Positions 35,315 to 44,510 of a stretch of 64,000 bases of DNA are shown one piece after another. The position numbers were made by a program, and so were the translations under genes. Position 1 is the stretch's first letter. Each line of letters opens with the position of its first letter. The DNA lies in NCBI GenBank assembly GCA_011050525.1, contig DRFO01000016.1, positions 1-64,000 on the forward strand, given 5' to 3'. The notes beneath the pieces are model-generated. The model had not been told where the DNA came from. It made no database searches and saw only the letters and a program-made list of their open reading frames with translations. Origin of the DNA: Halopseudomonas xinjiangensis. Lineage in GTDB: Bacteria > Pseudomonadota > Gammaproteobacteria > Pseudomonadales > Pseudomonadaceae.

Positions 35315-35806
35315 TGGATTCCCGCCTTCGCGGGAATGACGGTGGGGAGTGGGGAGAGCCGTCATCCCCGCAAAGACGGGGACCCAGGGTTTGCAGGAAG
35401 CGCGCGGCTCCACCAAAGCCGTCATCCCCGCAAAGGCGGGGATCCAGGGTTTGCAGGAAGCGCGCGGCTCCACCAAAGTCGTCATCCCCGCGAAGGCGGG
35501 GATCCAGGGTTTGCAGGAAGCGCGCTGCTCCACCAAAGCCGTCATCGCTGCGAAGGCGGGGATCCAGGGTTTGCAGGAAGCGCGCGGCTCCACCACAGCC
35601 GTCATCCCCGCGAAGGCGGGGATCCAGGGTTTGCAGGAAACGCGAGGCTCCACCACAGCCGTCATCCCCGCGAAGGCGGGGATCCAGGGTTTGCAGGAAG
35701 CGCGAGGCTCTACCAAAGCGTCATCCCCGCGAAGGCGGGGATCCAGGGTTTGCAGGAAACGCGAGGCTCTACCACAGCCGTCATCCCCGCGAAGGCGGGG
35801 ATCCAG
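35315..35806. repeat. 60-bp tandem hairpin-repeat array between fliG and fliH
   Basis: Eight copies of the GTCATCCCCGC-type hairpin start at 35361, 35421, 35481, 35541, 35601, 35661, 35720 and 35780. Seven are full 60-bp (once 59-bp) units made of GTCATCCCCGCGAAGG, CGGGGATCCAGGGTTTGCAG, GAAGCGCGCGGCTCCACCA and AAGC; the eighth contains the hairpin only. An inverted copy (TGGATTCCCGCC, TTCGCGGGAATGAC) lies at 35315-35340. The stem ATCCCCGC/GCGGGGAT closes on GAAG. The 32-nt non-palindromic part is conserved too, so this is a minisatellite, not a CRISPR array. It occupies most of the 592 nt between fliG and fliH; no gene is supported here. Confidence 0.93.
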
Positions 35807-35828
35807 AATCAATGCTTGAGGTTGCTGC

Positions 35829-36632
35829 ATGAAGAACAAGACTGACAGCGAACTGATCCGCGGCAGCCTCCCGGAGGCTTTCAGTCTATGGGATCTTCCG
35901 AGCTTCGATGCGGAGCCTTTGCAGGTGCCGCTGGAAAGCAGCGAGCCTGAGCCCATCGAAGACATTCAAGACATCGCCGAGCCGGAAGACGACATCGAGC
36001 AGCCTCGCCCGTTTACCGTGGACGAGCTCGAGCAGATCCGTGAAGAAGCCTATAACGAAGGCTTTTCTACCGGAGAAAAGGATGGCTTTCACGCTGGCCA
36101 GTTGAAGGGCCAGCAGGAGGCGCGCGTCAAAACCGAGGCCCGCCTCGGCGAGATAGAAGGTCTAATGGCACAGCTGATGGATCCGATGAAGGATCAGGAT
36201 GATCAGGTTGAGGATATGCTGCTCAAACTGGTCGAAACCATGGTGCGCCAGGTTATACAGCGCGAGCTTAAAACCGATTCCAGCCAGATTGTGCATGTGC
36301 TTCGCGGCGCGCTCAAAGCTCTGCCAATGGGCGCCGGCAATATTCGCATTTATCTGAACCCCGCCGATTTCGAAGCGGTCAAGGCGCTTCGCGAGCGTCA
36401 TGAAGAAAGCTGGCGTTTACTGGAAGACGAGGATCTGATGGCCGGCGGCTGTCGCATCGAAACCGAGCATAGCCAGGTCGATGCCACGCTGGAAACCCGC
36501 CTGAACATGATCATTGATCAGCTGTTCGAGGCCCGGCGTGAACAACGAGCCCATCCACCTGAGCCGGATATCACTGTGTTGCCTCCGTCGGCAGCGCCAT
36601 CCTTGGCGGCAACGGACAAAGACGATGTCTGA
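35829..36632 (+). CDS. fliH: FliH, flagellar export ATPase regulator
   Basis: A 267-residue FliH: glutamate-rich N-terminal segment (about 1-85), helical middle ([44 protein letters not shown], GxxxG-type repeats), and a C-terminal ATPase-binding domain ending [18 protein letters not shown]. It anchors and restrains FliI at the C ring. TGAGG lies 7 nt before the ATG, right after the repeat array. It overlaps fliI by 8 nt. Confidence 0.93.
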   Translation: MKNKTDSELIRGSLPEAFSLWDLPSFDAEPLQVPLESSEPEPIEDIQDIAEPEDDIEQPRPFTVDELEQIREEAYNEGFSTGEKDGFHAGQLKGQQEARVKTEARLGEIEGLMAQLMDPMKDQDDQVEDMLLKLVETMVRQVIQRELKTDSSQIVHVLRGALKALPMGAGNIRIYLNPADFEAVKALRERHEESWRLLEDEDLMAGGCRIETEHSQVDATLETRLNMIIDQLFEARREQRAHPPEPDITVLPPSAAPSLAATDKDDV

Positions 36633-37971
36633 GCGCGTCAGTTTTGCTCGGCGTCTGGCCCGCTATCCTGCCGGCCTGACGCTACCGAGCGACCCTGTTG
36701 TAGAGGGTCGTCTTATCCGCATGGTGGGATTGACCCTGGAGGCGGAAGGCTGCAAAGCGCCGGTGGGCAGCCGCTGCCTGGTAATCAGCGAGACACCCCA
36801 GGGTCGTAGCCAGATCGAAGCGGAGGTGATGGGTTTTTCAGGCAGCAAGATCTATCTTATGCCGGTCGACAGCCTACAGGGAGTCCAGCCAGGCGCACGC
36901 GTGGTCCCTTCCGCCGGGGGCGGAAAGCTCCCAATGGGCACCGCCATGCTGGGCCGGGTCGTGGATGGCATCGGCCGCCCGCTTGACGGCAAGGGGCTGT
37001 TCAAGGCGGACGATTGGGTCGATCTCAACGGTCCGGTCATCAACCCGCTGAAACGTCACCCGATTGAAGAGACGCTGGACGTAGGCATTCGCTCGATCAA
37101 CAGTTTGTTGACGGTGGGTCGCGGACAGCGTCTGGGGCTGTTCGCCGGCAGCGGCGTGGGCAAGAGTATGCTGCTGGGCATGATGACCCGCTTCACCGAT
37201 GCGGATATCACCATCGTCGGCCTGGTCGGCGAGCGGGGCAGGGAGGTAAAGGAGTTTATCGAACAGATCCTTGGTGAGAAGGGCATGGCCCGCTCTGTAG
37301 TCGTCGCCTCGCCCGCAGATGACGCGCCCTTGATGCGTCTGCGTGCGGCCATGTATTGCACCCGCATTGCCGAGTATTTTCGGGACCAGGGCAAGAACGT
37401 ATTGTTGCTGATGGACTCGCTCACCCGTTTTGCCCAGGCGCAGCGTGAAATCGCCCTGGCGATTGGCGAACCACCTGCCACCAAAGGCTACCCGCCGTCG
37501 GTGTTTGCCAAATTGCCACAGCTGGTTGAACGGGCTGGAAATGCTGAGCAGGGCGGCGGCTCCATTACGGCCTTTTACACCGTGCTGTCAGAGGGCGACG
37601 ATCAACAGGATCCGATCGCGGATGCCTCACGCGCCATTCTCGATGGTCACGTGGTGCTCTCACGCAGACTGGCCGAGGAGGGCCATTATCCGGCGATCGA
37701 CATCGAAGCGTCGATCAGCCGTGCGATGCCGCAGATCGTCAGCCAGGAGTTTCTGCAAAAAGCGCAGTTGTTCAAACAGATGTACGCCCGTTACCAACAA
37801 AGCCGTGATCTGATTAGCGTTGGCGCGTACTCCGTCGGCTCTGACCCGCTGACCGACAAGGCGATGGAGAAAATGCCCAAGATGCAGGCCTTTCTGCGTC
37901 AGGGGCTGCATGTCAGTGTGAATCTGCCCGACAGCCACGCGGCGCTCGAACAGTTGGTAAGCAATGAGTGA
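36625..37971 (+). CDS. fliI: FliI, flagellar type III export ATPase
   Basis: A 448-residue F1-type ATPase: Walker [15 protein letters not shown], catalytic glutamate in [13 protein letters not shown], Walker [37 protein letters not shown]. It powers unfolding and export of flagellar substrates in the FliHIJ complex. The ATG at 36625 lies inside fliH; the longer in-frame start at 36514 is inside the fliH gene and lacks support. It overlaps fliJ by 8 nt. Confidence 0.96.
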   Translation: MSERVSFARRLARYPAGLTLPSDPVVEGRLIRMVGLTLEAEGCKAPVGSRCLVISETPQGRSQIEAEVMGFSGSKIYLMPVDSLQGVQPGARVVPSAGGGKLPMGTAMLGRVVDGIGRPLDGKGLFKADDWVDLNGPVINPLKRHPIEETLDVGIRSINSLLTVGRGQRLGLFAGSGVGKSMLLGMMTRFTDADITIVGLVGERGREVKEFIEQILGEKGMARSVVVASPADDAPLMRLRAAMYCTRIAEYFRDQGKNVLLLMDSLTRFAQAQREIALAIGEPPATKGYPPSVFAKLPQLVERAGNAEQGGGSITAFYTVLSEGDDQQDPIADASRAILDGHVVLSRRLAEEGHYPAIDIEASISRAMPQIVSQEFLQKAQLFKQMYARYQQSRDLISVGAYSVGSDPLTDKAMEKMPKMQAFLRQGLHVSVNLPDSHAALEQLVSNE

Positions 37972-38419
37972 GAGTCGCATCCGTCGGCTGGAGCCGGTCG
38001 TTGACATGGCGCTCGAAGAGGAACGAAAGGCCGCGTCAAAGCTGGGTGAATGCCAGAAACAGGCGGAGGACGCCGAGGCCCGGCTGCGTGACCTGGACTT
38101 CTATTGCAGCGAGTATCAGAAGGGCTGGAGCCAGCGCGGCGGCATGGGTGTCGGTCGGGAATGGCTATTGAATTATCAGCGCTTTCTGGCGCAGATGCAG
38201 GTGGCAATCGAGCAGCAGAAACAGACTGTGACCTGGCACAAGTTGAGTGTGGACAAAGCCCGCGACCTGTGGAAAAAGCGTTACCAGCGGCTTGAAGCTT
38301 TGCGCATGCTCATCGACCGCTATCGCCAGGAAGCCCGGGTTAGGGCTGATCGTCAGGAACAGAAACTACTTGATGAGTTGTCCCAGCGCGCATTCGACAG
38401 CCGCCGAAATACGCCGTGA
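37964..38419 (+). CDS. fliJ: FliJ, flagellar export chaperone/stalk
   Basis: A 151-residue, almost wholly coiled-coil protein ([73 protein letters not shown]). FliJ forms the central stalk of the FliI ring and links it to FlhA. The overlap with fliI supports the start. Confidence 0.92.
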   Translation: MSESRIRRLEPVVDMALEEERKAASKLGECQKQAEDAEARLRDLDFYCSEYQKGWSQRGGMGVGREWLLNYQRFLAQMQVAIEQQKQTVTWHKLSVDKARDLWKKRYQRLEALRMLIDRYRQEARVRADRQEQKLLDELSQRAFDSRRNTP

Positions 38420-38490
38420 TGGTTTTGCGATGCTATGCTGATGAAAAGCAAAGACATCAAAGCTGTATCGACGAGCCAAGGAGCAACATC

Positions 38491-38796
38491 ATGCCCATCC
38501 AGGCAAGCCATTCTACCGATGGTCAGGTACTGACCATACGCGTTAGCGGGCGTTTCGACTTTGGCGCCCACCAGGATTTTCGGGAAGCCTACGAGCGCAG
38601 CGGCCTGACTCCCCAGCGCTATGTGGTGGATCTGCAGGACACCGATTATATCGATAGCTCCGCGCTCGGTATGTTGTTGCTGCTGCGCGATCATGCGGGG
38701 GGTGATTCTGCCTTGATCCAGATCGTTCACTGCAACCCGGACGTGCGCAAGGTCTTCAGTATTTCGAATTTCGAACAACTGTTCAGTATCGAGTGA
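38491..38796 (+). CDS. STAS-domain anti-anti-sigma factor
   Basis: A 101-residue STAS protein: VSGRFDFGAHQDF and the phosphorylation-site motif YIDSSALGMLLLLRDHAG (Ser56/57). It is the antagonist half of a partner switch, with the kinase/phosphatase encoded next. CAAGGAG lies 9 nt before the ATG at 38491; the longer frame starting at 38416 overlaps fliJ. In pseudomonads this trio sits between fliJ and fliK. Confidence 0.85.
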   Translation: MPIQASHSTDGQVLTIRVSGRFDFGAHQDFREAYERSGLTPQRYVVDLQDTDYIDSSALGMLLLLRDHAGGDSALIQIVHCNPDVRKVFSISNFEQLFSIE

Positions 38797-38799
38797 TCC

Positions 38800-40515
38800 G
38801 TGGCCACTGTTGACCAGTCGACGCAGGGGGCCTCGCCGCCCCCGCTGTCTGTGTTGAAGATTCTGGTTGCGGATGACAATCCGGCCGACAGGATGATTCT
38901 GGGCAGGCTTGTCGAAGGGCTCGGCCACGAAGTGGTCGGCGCTGAAGACGGCCGGGAGGCGGTGGAGAAGTTCACCGCCAACCGACCTGATCTGGTATTG
39001 ATGGATGCCTTGATGCCGGTGATGGATGGCTTTGAAGCAGCGCGCCTGATCAAGGATTCCGCTGGCGAGGATCTGGTTCCGATCATTTTTCTCACCAGCC
39101 TGACCGAGACCGACGCCCTGGTGAAATGCCTGGAAGCGGGCGGCGACGATTTTCTTACCAAACCCTATAATCCGGTCATTCTCAAGGCCAAGATCCAGGC
39201 CTTCAACCGCATGAAGGAAATGCACAAGACGCTACGGGCCCAACGCGATCTTATTTCCAGCCAGCACCAGCGTCTTGTTCGGGACCAGGAGCTGGCCAAG
39301 ATCATTTTTGACCGGGTGGCCCACGCTGGTTGTTTGTCGGCCCCCAACCTGCGGTATCTCCAGTCAGCCTATGCCATGTTCAATGGCGACATTCTGCTGG
39401 CGGCGTACAAACCCTCCGGTGGCATGCATATTTTGCTGGGAGATTTTACCGGCCATGGGCTGTCCGCGGCGATAGGTGCGATGCCCCTGGCGGAGGTCTT
39501 CTATGCGATGAGTGCGAGGGGGTTCAACGTTCGTGACATCGTTACGGAACTGAACGGAAAGCTTGGCCAGATTCTGCCCATCGGTATTTTCTGCTGCGCT
39601 GTGTTGATGGAGGTCAATCCCAGTAAAGGCCTGGTGGAAATCTGGAACGGCGGTCTGCCGGAAGTACTGATAGTGGGACGGCAGGCAGAGCTGCTGCACC
39701 GGATTCCGTCTACGCACCTGCCGCTGGGTGTCGCCAACGCAGAGAAGTTCGACCCCAACCCGGTTGTGCTGGCCATGGCCCCCGGTGACCGGCTGATGTG
39801 CTGGACCGATGGCGTGATCGAAAGCCGTAGCCAGTCGGGGGAGCAATATGGCGAACAGCGCGTCATTCAGTTAATAGATAGTTACGCGGGCCGCCCCAAT
39901 GAGCTGTTTGACGGTCTGCTCCGGTCTATCGAAGCCTTCCACGGTAGCCCTGAAGACGATATAAGCCTTCTTGAGATGATCATGCAGGAGCAGGCGCCTC
40001 ATCGTCCCGCCGCCAGTTCGCTGGCGGCCCACCATCAATCAGCGCAGGATTGGCAGTTGGGCTATACCTTTCGTGCCGCATCGGTGCGCCAGTACAATCC
40101 GCTGCCGTTCCTGATGGAAGTGCTGATGGAGATTCCCGGTTTGCGCGTGCACGCCGGAAGCCTGTTCACCATACTCAGCGAGCTCTACAGCAATGCTCTT
40201 GAACACGGCCTGCTTGGGCTGGAATCCGCCTGGAAGCGCGATTCGGAAGGCTTCAGCCACTATTACATCGAGCGCAATCAGCGGCTGTCGAGTTTGCGCG
40301 AAGGCTGGATTCGGGTGTTACTGGATCATACCCCCACCGCCGAGGGCGGCATATTGCGGATCGAGATGGCCGACAGCGGGGCAGGGTTTTCGCATCAGCC
40401 GATGGCGGTAAATGACGGATATGCTGGACGAGGGCTGGCACTGGTTACTGCACTTGCGGACGAGGTCACGTTTAACACCCAAGGCAACCGGGTCGGGGTA
40501 GTCTTCAGCTGGTAG
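38800..40515 (+). CDS. Response regulator with PP2C phosphatase and HATPase (anti-sigma kinase) domains
   Basis: A 571-residue protein starting with GTG 4 nt after the STAS gene. Receiver at 18-135 with phosphoacceptor D69 (VLMDALMPVMDG); an RsbU/SpoIIE-type PP2C phosphatase at about 190-390 (GDFTGHGLSAAIGAMPLAEVF, CWTDGVIES); and a C-terminal HATPase of the anti-sigma kinase type (ILSELYSNALEHGLL, ADSGAGF). The protein should therefore be able to both phosphorylate and dephosphorylate the STAS partner under control of the receiver. The Hpt protein next door is the likely phosphodonor. Confidence 0.87.
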   Translation: MATVDQSTQGASPPPLSVLKILVADDNPADRMILGRLVEGLGHEVVGAEDGREAVEKFTANRPDLVLMDALMPVMDGFEAARLIKDSAGEDLVPIIFLTSLTETDALVKCLEAGGDDFLTKPYNPVILKAKIQAFNRMKEMHKTLRAQRDLISSQHQRLVRDQELAKIIFDRVAHAGCLSAPNLRYLQSAYAMFNGDILLAAYKPSGGMHILLGDFTGHGLSAAIGAMPLAEVFYAMSARGFNVRDIVTELNGKLGQILPIGIFCCAVLMEVNPSKGLVEIWNGGLPEVLIVGRQAELLHRIPSTHLPLGVANAEKFDPNPVVLAMAPGDRLMCWTDGVIESRSQSGEQYGEQRVIQLIDSYAGRPNELFDGLLRSIEAFHGSPEDDISLLEMIMQEQAPHRPAASSLAAHHQSAQDWQLGYTFRAASVRQYNPLPFLMEVLMEIPGLRVHAGSLFTILSELYSNALEHGLLGLESAWKRDSEGFSHYYIERNQRLSSLREGWIRVLLDHTPTAEGGILRIEMADSGAGFSHQPMAVNDGYAGRGLALVTALADEVTFNTQGNRVGVVFSW

Positions 40516-40588
40516 CTTCGGCATAATTCTGGCGCGCTGGGAGAGTAGCGGGCATTCCAGGCCTATCATCCAAAAAGGACCAGATCCC

Positions 40589-40942
40589 ATGTCAGACAAT
40601 CCTCCCGATCTGGACTCAGACGTTCAAAATTCACTCAGTGAATTGATGCGGGAGGATTATCGGCTGTTGCTTGAGACCTTCATGAACGATGCCGAAATGC
40701 GCCTTGAACACTTGCGACTGAATCTTGACGAGCAGAACTGGGAGTCCTTTCGCCAAACGGCCCATAGTTTCCGCGGCAGCTGCGGCAATATGGGTGCCAT
40801 TGCATTGCAGAAAAGCTGTCATCTCGCAGAGCAGGCAGGTACGGCGGAGGATGCGGACGCCGCACGCTCCGCCTATCTTCAGCTCGTTGTCCTGTATGAA
40901 CGAGTCGAAACCCTTCTGCACTCCCTGCTGCAAAAAATCTGA
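40589..40942 (+). CDS. Hpt phosphotransfer protein
   Basis: A 117-residue helical histidine-phosphotransfer domain. H59 lies in the motif QTAHSFRGSCGNMGA, matching the HxxKG pattern (with Arg for Lys). It should relay phosphate from a hybrid kinase to the upstream response regulator. AAAAGGA lies about 10 nt before the ATG. Confidence 0.85.
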   Translation: MSDNPPDLDSDVQNSLSELMREDYRLLLETFMNDAEMRLEHLRLNLDEQNWESFRQTAHSFRGSCGNMGAIALQKSCHLAEQAGTAEDADAARSAYLQLVVLYERVETLLHSLLQKI

Positions 40943-40973
40943 TTGCTCCTGAAAACACCTGTTTTTCCATAAT

Positions 40974-40989
40974 TGGCCCTGAAATTGCT
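40974..40989 (+). promoter_or_regulatory. Sigma-54 promoter of fliK
   Basis: TGGCCCT-GAAA-TTGCT: -24 GG and -12 GC intact, exact spacing, 49 nt before the fliK ATG. Confidence 0.8.
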
Positions 40990-41037
40990 TGGTTCTCTGC
41001 TAACAGAGGTAAACCTGTATCTCGACGGAGAAACCAG

Positions 41038-42336
41038 ATGTCAGTAAGCCAAGCCCTGATGGCGTTTCCAAGCCCTGAAGTCCGCCCGAGCGGCTCGCCC
41101 GGACTTGACAAAGGCCCCCTAAAATCGGGCGCTGCCGGGAAGGAAGACGCGTTTTCCAAAATCCTGGCTGACCAGCAACCCGACGAGGTAGCAGAATTTT
41201 TCGATACCCTCGAACAGAACGGCCTGGCGGCAATAGACGATATCGCCCTTGCCGGAGGTGGCAAACCGTTGCCGGATTCCATAAAGGACTGGCTCGGACA
41301 GTTGTCGACAATTGGCCAGGAGGAGGGAGTCGCTGACGCCATGTTGGCGGTTGATTCGGACCCTCAGGCAATAGCCGCGGTCTCCGAGCGCTGGATGCAG
41401 TGGCTTCAGGAGGCCAGGGTGTCTCTGGGCGGAGCCGAAGGCTCCGAGTTGGAGAGTGTCCAGAGCGGCGTTCCCGGCGCGATAACCGACCTGTTGAATC
41501 CGGCGTCAGAACCGGTCGCAACTGCTTTCACGCTCCGTAGTTTCGCCGCTGGGTCTGCTGATGGCGCTGCGGCGGAGGGTCGGGGGGGTAAGGGCGAGCT
41601 GGCGCTGGAAGAAGCCGGTAAGGATCAATCGAACCGGCGGCACGTTTCCGGCAATGAGCAGATGCAAAGCGCCGCGCCTGTACAGCGGTCGGCTTCGGTA
41701 GCGCTGGCACTGGAAATGCAGCCAGCCTTTGCCGCAAAGCTTGCGGAACAGCTCGATCAAAAGGGGTTGCGAGGTAGTACGGCCGAAGCCGAAGCGGTGG
41801 ACTTGATGTCCCGGCCTGGTTCGTCGGCGGAGTCCTCCGCTCAGTCTGCCTTGACGGCACGCCCTGTTACCGGCGCGTCGCAGGCTCTTGGCGTCCCCTT
41901 TGGTCAGCAAAGCTGGGGTGAAGCCATGGTCCAGAAGGTCATGTGGATGTCCAGCCAGAATCTGCGCAGCGTGGAAATCCGTCTGGATCCTGCTGAGCTT
42001 GGGCCATTGGAAATTCACATTCAAAACCGGGGCCAGGAGCATCACGTACAGTTCGTCAGCCAGAATCCATCCGTACGTGAAGCACTTGAATCACAGATGT
42101 ACCGGCTGCGGGAGATGTTCAGCCAGCAGGGAATGGATCAGTTGGACGTCTCGGTGGCCGATAGCTCGGTCGGTCAGCAAACGGGGCGTGACGCGCAAGA
42201 AGAACTGGCGGGGCGGTCCCGGCGAGCAGATGAACAGGCCGGCCTCGGTGCCAGCGAAGACTCCGCCCAGAGCCTGGTTACTACGTCTGCTGCAGCAATG
42301 GTGTCATCTGATCGACTGGTCGACTTCTTCGCCTGA
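41038..42336 (+). CDS. fliK: FliK, flagellar hook-length control protein
   Basis: A 432-residue protein with a low-complexity N-terminal ruler region (1-290) and the conserved FliK C-terminal domain (about 300-385) with LRSVEIRLDPAELGPLEIHIQ and VREALESQMYRLREMFSQQGM. It measures the hook and switches export specificity through FlhB. A hairpin (42358-42390, GGCTCCCTT/AAGGGAGCC) follows before the fliL promoter. Confidence 0.92.
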   Translation: MSVSQALMAFPSPEVRPSGSPGLDKGPLKSGAAGKEDAFSKILADQQPDEVAEFFDTLEQNGLAAIDDIALAGGGKPLPDSIKDWLGQLSTIGQEEGVADAMLAVDSDPQAIAAVSERWMQWLQEARVSLGGAEGSELESVQSGVPGAITDLLNPASEPVATAFTLRSFAAGSADGAAAEGRGGKGELALEEAGKDQSNRRHVSGNEQMQSAAPVQRSASVALALEMQPAFAAKLAEQLDQKGLRGSTAEAEAVDLMSRPGSSAESSAQSALTARPVTGASQALGVPFGQQSWGEAMVQKVMWMSSQNLRSVEIRLDPAELGPLEIHIQNRGQEHHVQFVSQNPSVREALESQMYRLREMFSQQGMDQLDVSVADSSVGQQTGRDAQEELAGRSRRADEQAGLGASEDSAQSLVTTSAAAMVSSDRLVDFFA

Positions 42337-42357
42337 TTCCCTACCTGACCCTTTTCG

Positions 42358-42390
42358 GGCTCCCTTCCGAGGGGAACCTGAAAGGGAGCC
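42358..42390. terminator. Inverted repeat after fliK
   Basis: GGCTCCCTT and AAGGGAGCC pair around a 14-nt loop. There is no T tract on the plus strand (AAGACATTTCCC follows), so it is a weak terminator at best, but it separates the fliK message from the sigma-54 promoter of fliL. Confidence 0.4.
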
Positions 42391-42444
42391 AAGACATTTC
42401 CCTACTTAGCCTTTATCCTTGTTCCTCACATTGTGACCAGCGGT

Positions 42445-42460
42445 TGGCATGGACGATGCA
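42445..42460 (+). promoter_or_regulatory. Sigma-54 promoter of the fliLMNOPQR-flhB operon
   Basis: TGGCATG-GACG-ATGCA: -24 GG and -12 GC intact with correct spacing and one mismatch at -14 (A for T). It lies 50 nt before the fliL ATG. Confidence 0.75.
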
Positions 42461-42509
42461 AGCGGTCTTGGTAACAGTAATTTCTCCCTATTTGTGACGG
42501 AATTTTGGC

Positions 42510-43022
42510 ATGGCAAGACAGCAGCCCCAACAGGCAGAACCCGAGGAAGAAGAGCAACCTGCAACGACTAGCCGGAAGAAGATGTTCATTCTGGTCGGTG
42601 CCGGATTAATGGCGTTATTGCTTTCGCTGGGGGTGGTCGCCTGGGTGTTCTTGTCAGGAGATGAGGAGGAGGTTGCCGAGACGGTCGCCGAACCGGGCCA
42701 GCCAATGGCTATCTACCAGCCTCTGAATCCGGCCTTTGTCGTGAATTATGTACATGAAGGGCGGCCAAGGTACTTACAGGTAAGTGTGGTGCTGATGGGG
42801 CGCGATCAGTCGGGTATGGAAGAGCTAACCAAGCACATGCCCTTGATACGCAACCAGTTGGTCATGTTGTTCAGTAGTGAGGATTTTTCCACCTTGTTCA
42901 GCCCGGAAGGCAAAGAAACGCTCCGCGAGCGGGCAAGCCTGGCGGTGAAAGCGCTTATGGAAAAAGAACTTGGTAATCCGATGATCGAAACCGTCTTGTT
43001 CACCAACTTCGTCTTGCAATAG
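42510..43022 (+). CDS. fliL: FliL, flagellar basal-body-associated protein
   Basis: A 170-residue single-pass protein (hydrophobic segment about 29-50: MFILVGAGLMALLLSLGVVAWVFL), then a periplasmic domain (AIYQPLNPAFVVNYVHEGRPRYLQVSVVLMGRD, LRERASLAVKALMEKELGNP). It surrounds the stator and stabilises the motor under load. It heads an eight-gene operon. Confidence 0.93.
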   Translation: MARQQPQQAEPEEEEQPATTSRKKMFILVGAGLMALLLSLGVVAWVFLSGDEEEVAETVAEPGQPMAIYQPLNPAFVVNYVHEGRPRYLQVSVVLMGRDQSGMEELTKHMPLIRNQLVMLFSSEDFSTLFSPEGKETLRERASLAVKALMEKELGNPMIETVLFTNFVLQ

Positions 43023-43030
43023 GAAACATC

Positions 43031-44002
43031 ATGGCTGTTCAGGATCTGCTTTCCCAGGATGAAATCGACGCGCTGTTGCATGGGGTCGACGACGGGGCGA
43101 TTGATACCGAAGAAGACGGCGACCCTACGTCGGTCAAAAGCTATGATCTGACCAGTCAGGATCGTATCGTTCGCGGGCGGATGCCCACGCTCGAAATGAT
43201 CAACGAGCGCTTTGCCCGCTACACCCGTATAAGCATGTTCAATTTGCTGCGTCGCTCTGCCGACGTGGCCGTGGGCGGCGTGCAGGTAATGAAATTCGGA
43301 GAGTACGTTCATTCATTGTACGTTCCGACCAGTCTCAACCTGGTAAAGATGAAGCCGCTGCGCGGTACCGCGTTGTTCATTCTGGATGCCAAGCTGGTAT
43401 TCAAGTTGGTGGACAACTTTTTTGGCGGGGATGGGCGCCATGCCAAGATTGAGGGCCGCGAGTTCACTCCGACCGAGTTGCGTGTTGTGCGCATGGTATT
43501 GGATCAAGCGTTTGCCGATATGAAGGAAGCCTGGCAAGCGATTCAGGAAGTCAACTTCGAGTACGTCAATTCCGAAGTCAATCCGGCGCTTGCAAACATC
43601 GTCAGCCCAAGCGAAGTGGTTGTTGTATCAACCTTTCATATTGAGTTGGATGGCGGAGGGGGTGATTTCCACGTGACCTTACCCTATTCGATGATCGAGC
43701 CGTTGCGGGAGGTTCTTGATTCGGGTGTGCAATCGGATGTGGATGATCAGGATGAACGTTGGGTACGGGCTCTGCGCGAGGAAATAACCTGCGCCAAGGT
43801 TCCACTCAGTGCCACTGTAGTGCGCCGCGAACTCAAGTTGAAGGACTTGCTGAGCATGCAGGCGGGGGACGTGATTCCGGTGGAGTTGCCCGAGCATATG
43901 GTGCTGTGCGCCAACGGTGTGCCTACATTCAAGGCCAAGTTGGGGTCGGTCAAGGGTAACCTGGCCTTGCAAATACTAGGTCCGATTGTTCGCCCGCGCT
44001 AA
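43031..44002 (+). CDS. fliM: FliM, flagellar motor switch protein
   Basis: A 323-residue FliM: the CheY-P-binding helix LLSQDEIDALLHGV at the N-terminus, a middle domain with the GG motif (MFNLLRRSADVAVGGVQVMKFGEYVHS), and a C-terminal FliN-like SpoA domain (LPEHMVLCANGVPTFKAKLGSVKGNLALQIL). It transmits the chemotaxis signal to the rotor. It lies 8 nt after fliL. Confidence 0.96.
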   Translation: MAVQDLLSQDEIDALLHGVDDGAIDTEEDGDPTSVKSYDLTSQDRIVRGRMPTLEMINERFARYTRISMFNLLRRSADVAVGGVQVMKFGEYVHSLYVPTSLNLVKMKPLRGTALFILDAKLVFKLVDNFFGGDGRHAKIEGREFTPTELRVVRMVLDQAFADMKEAWQAIQEVNFEYVNSEVNPALANIVSPSEVVVVSTFHIELDGGGGDFHVTLPYSMIEPLREVLDSGVQSDVDDQDERWVRALREEITCAKVPLSATVVRRELKLKDLLSMQAGDVIPVELPEHMVLCANGVPTFKAKLGSVKGNLALQILGPIVRPR

Positions 44003-44041
44003 GCAGCCGGATGAGTAACATAACAGTAGAGGAATGGTGAT

Positions 44042-44509
44042 ATGGCTGACGACAAGAACGCTGGTGAGATCAGTCCGGAAGAGCAGGCTCTGGCTGACGA
44101 ATGGGCAGCGGCCATGGACGAGGCGGGTGACTCCAGTCAGGATGACATCGATGCGATGTTAGCAGGGCACGATGATTCCAAACGCCTGCAGATGGAAGAG
44201 TTCAAGGCGCCGGCCAAGATAGCCGAAGACTTCATGGGTGGCGCCGACGGCCCCAATCTGGACGTGATCCTGGATATTCCGGTGACTATTTCCATGGAAG
44301 TGGGAAACACCGAGATCACCATTCGTAATCTACTGCAGCTCAACCAGGGATCAGTCGTGGAGCTGGATCGATTGGCGGGGGAGCCGCTGGACGTCAAGGT
44401 CAACGGTACCCTGATCGCCCACGGTGAAGTGGTTGTGGTTAACGAAAAATTTGGCATTCGTCTGACCGATGTCATCAGCCCCACTGAACGCATCAAGAAG
44501 CTTCGTTGA
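44042..44509 (+). CDS. fliN: FliN, flagellar motor switch protein
   Basis: A 155-residue protein with an acidic N-terminal extension (about 1-70) and the C-terminal SpoA domain (LDVILDIPVTISMEVGNTEITIRNLLQLNQGSVVELDRLAGEPLDVKVNGTLIAHGEVVVVNEKFGIRLTDV). It forms the base of the C ring and docks FliH. The extended N-terminus is typical of Pseudomonas. Confidence 0.95.
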   Translation: MADDKNAGEISPEEQALADEWAAAMDEAGDSSQDDIDAMLAGHDDSKRLQMEEFKAPAKIAEDFMGGADGPNLDVILDIPVTISMEVGNTEITIRNLLQLNQGSVVELDRLAGEPLDVKVNGTLIAHGEVVVVNEKFGIRLTDVISPTERIKKLR

Positions 44510-44510
44510 T

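Noticed and set aside
35361..35806. CRISPR array
   Set aside because: Periodic and palindromic, but the segments between the hairpins are nearly identical, so there are no spacers, and no cas gene is present.
35254..35845. Three overlapping plus-strand open frames (156-192 codons) through the 60-bp repeats, and a 364-codon minus-strand frame (34871-35965)
   Set aside because: The 60-bp period is divisible by three, so all these frames stay open by repetition. They have no ribosome site or family pattern, and the minus frame crosses fliG and fliH.
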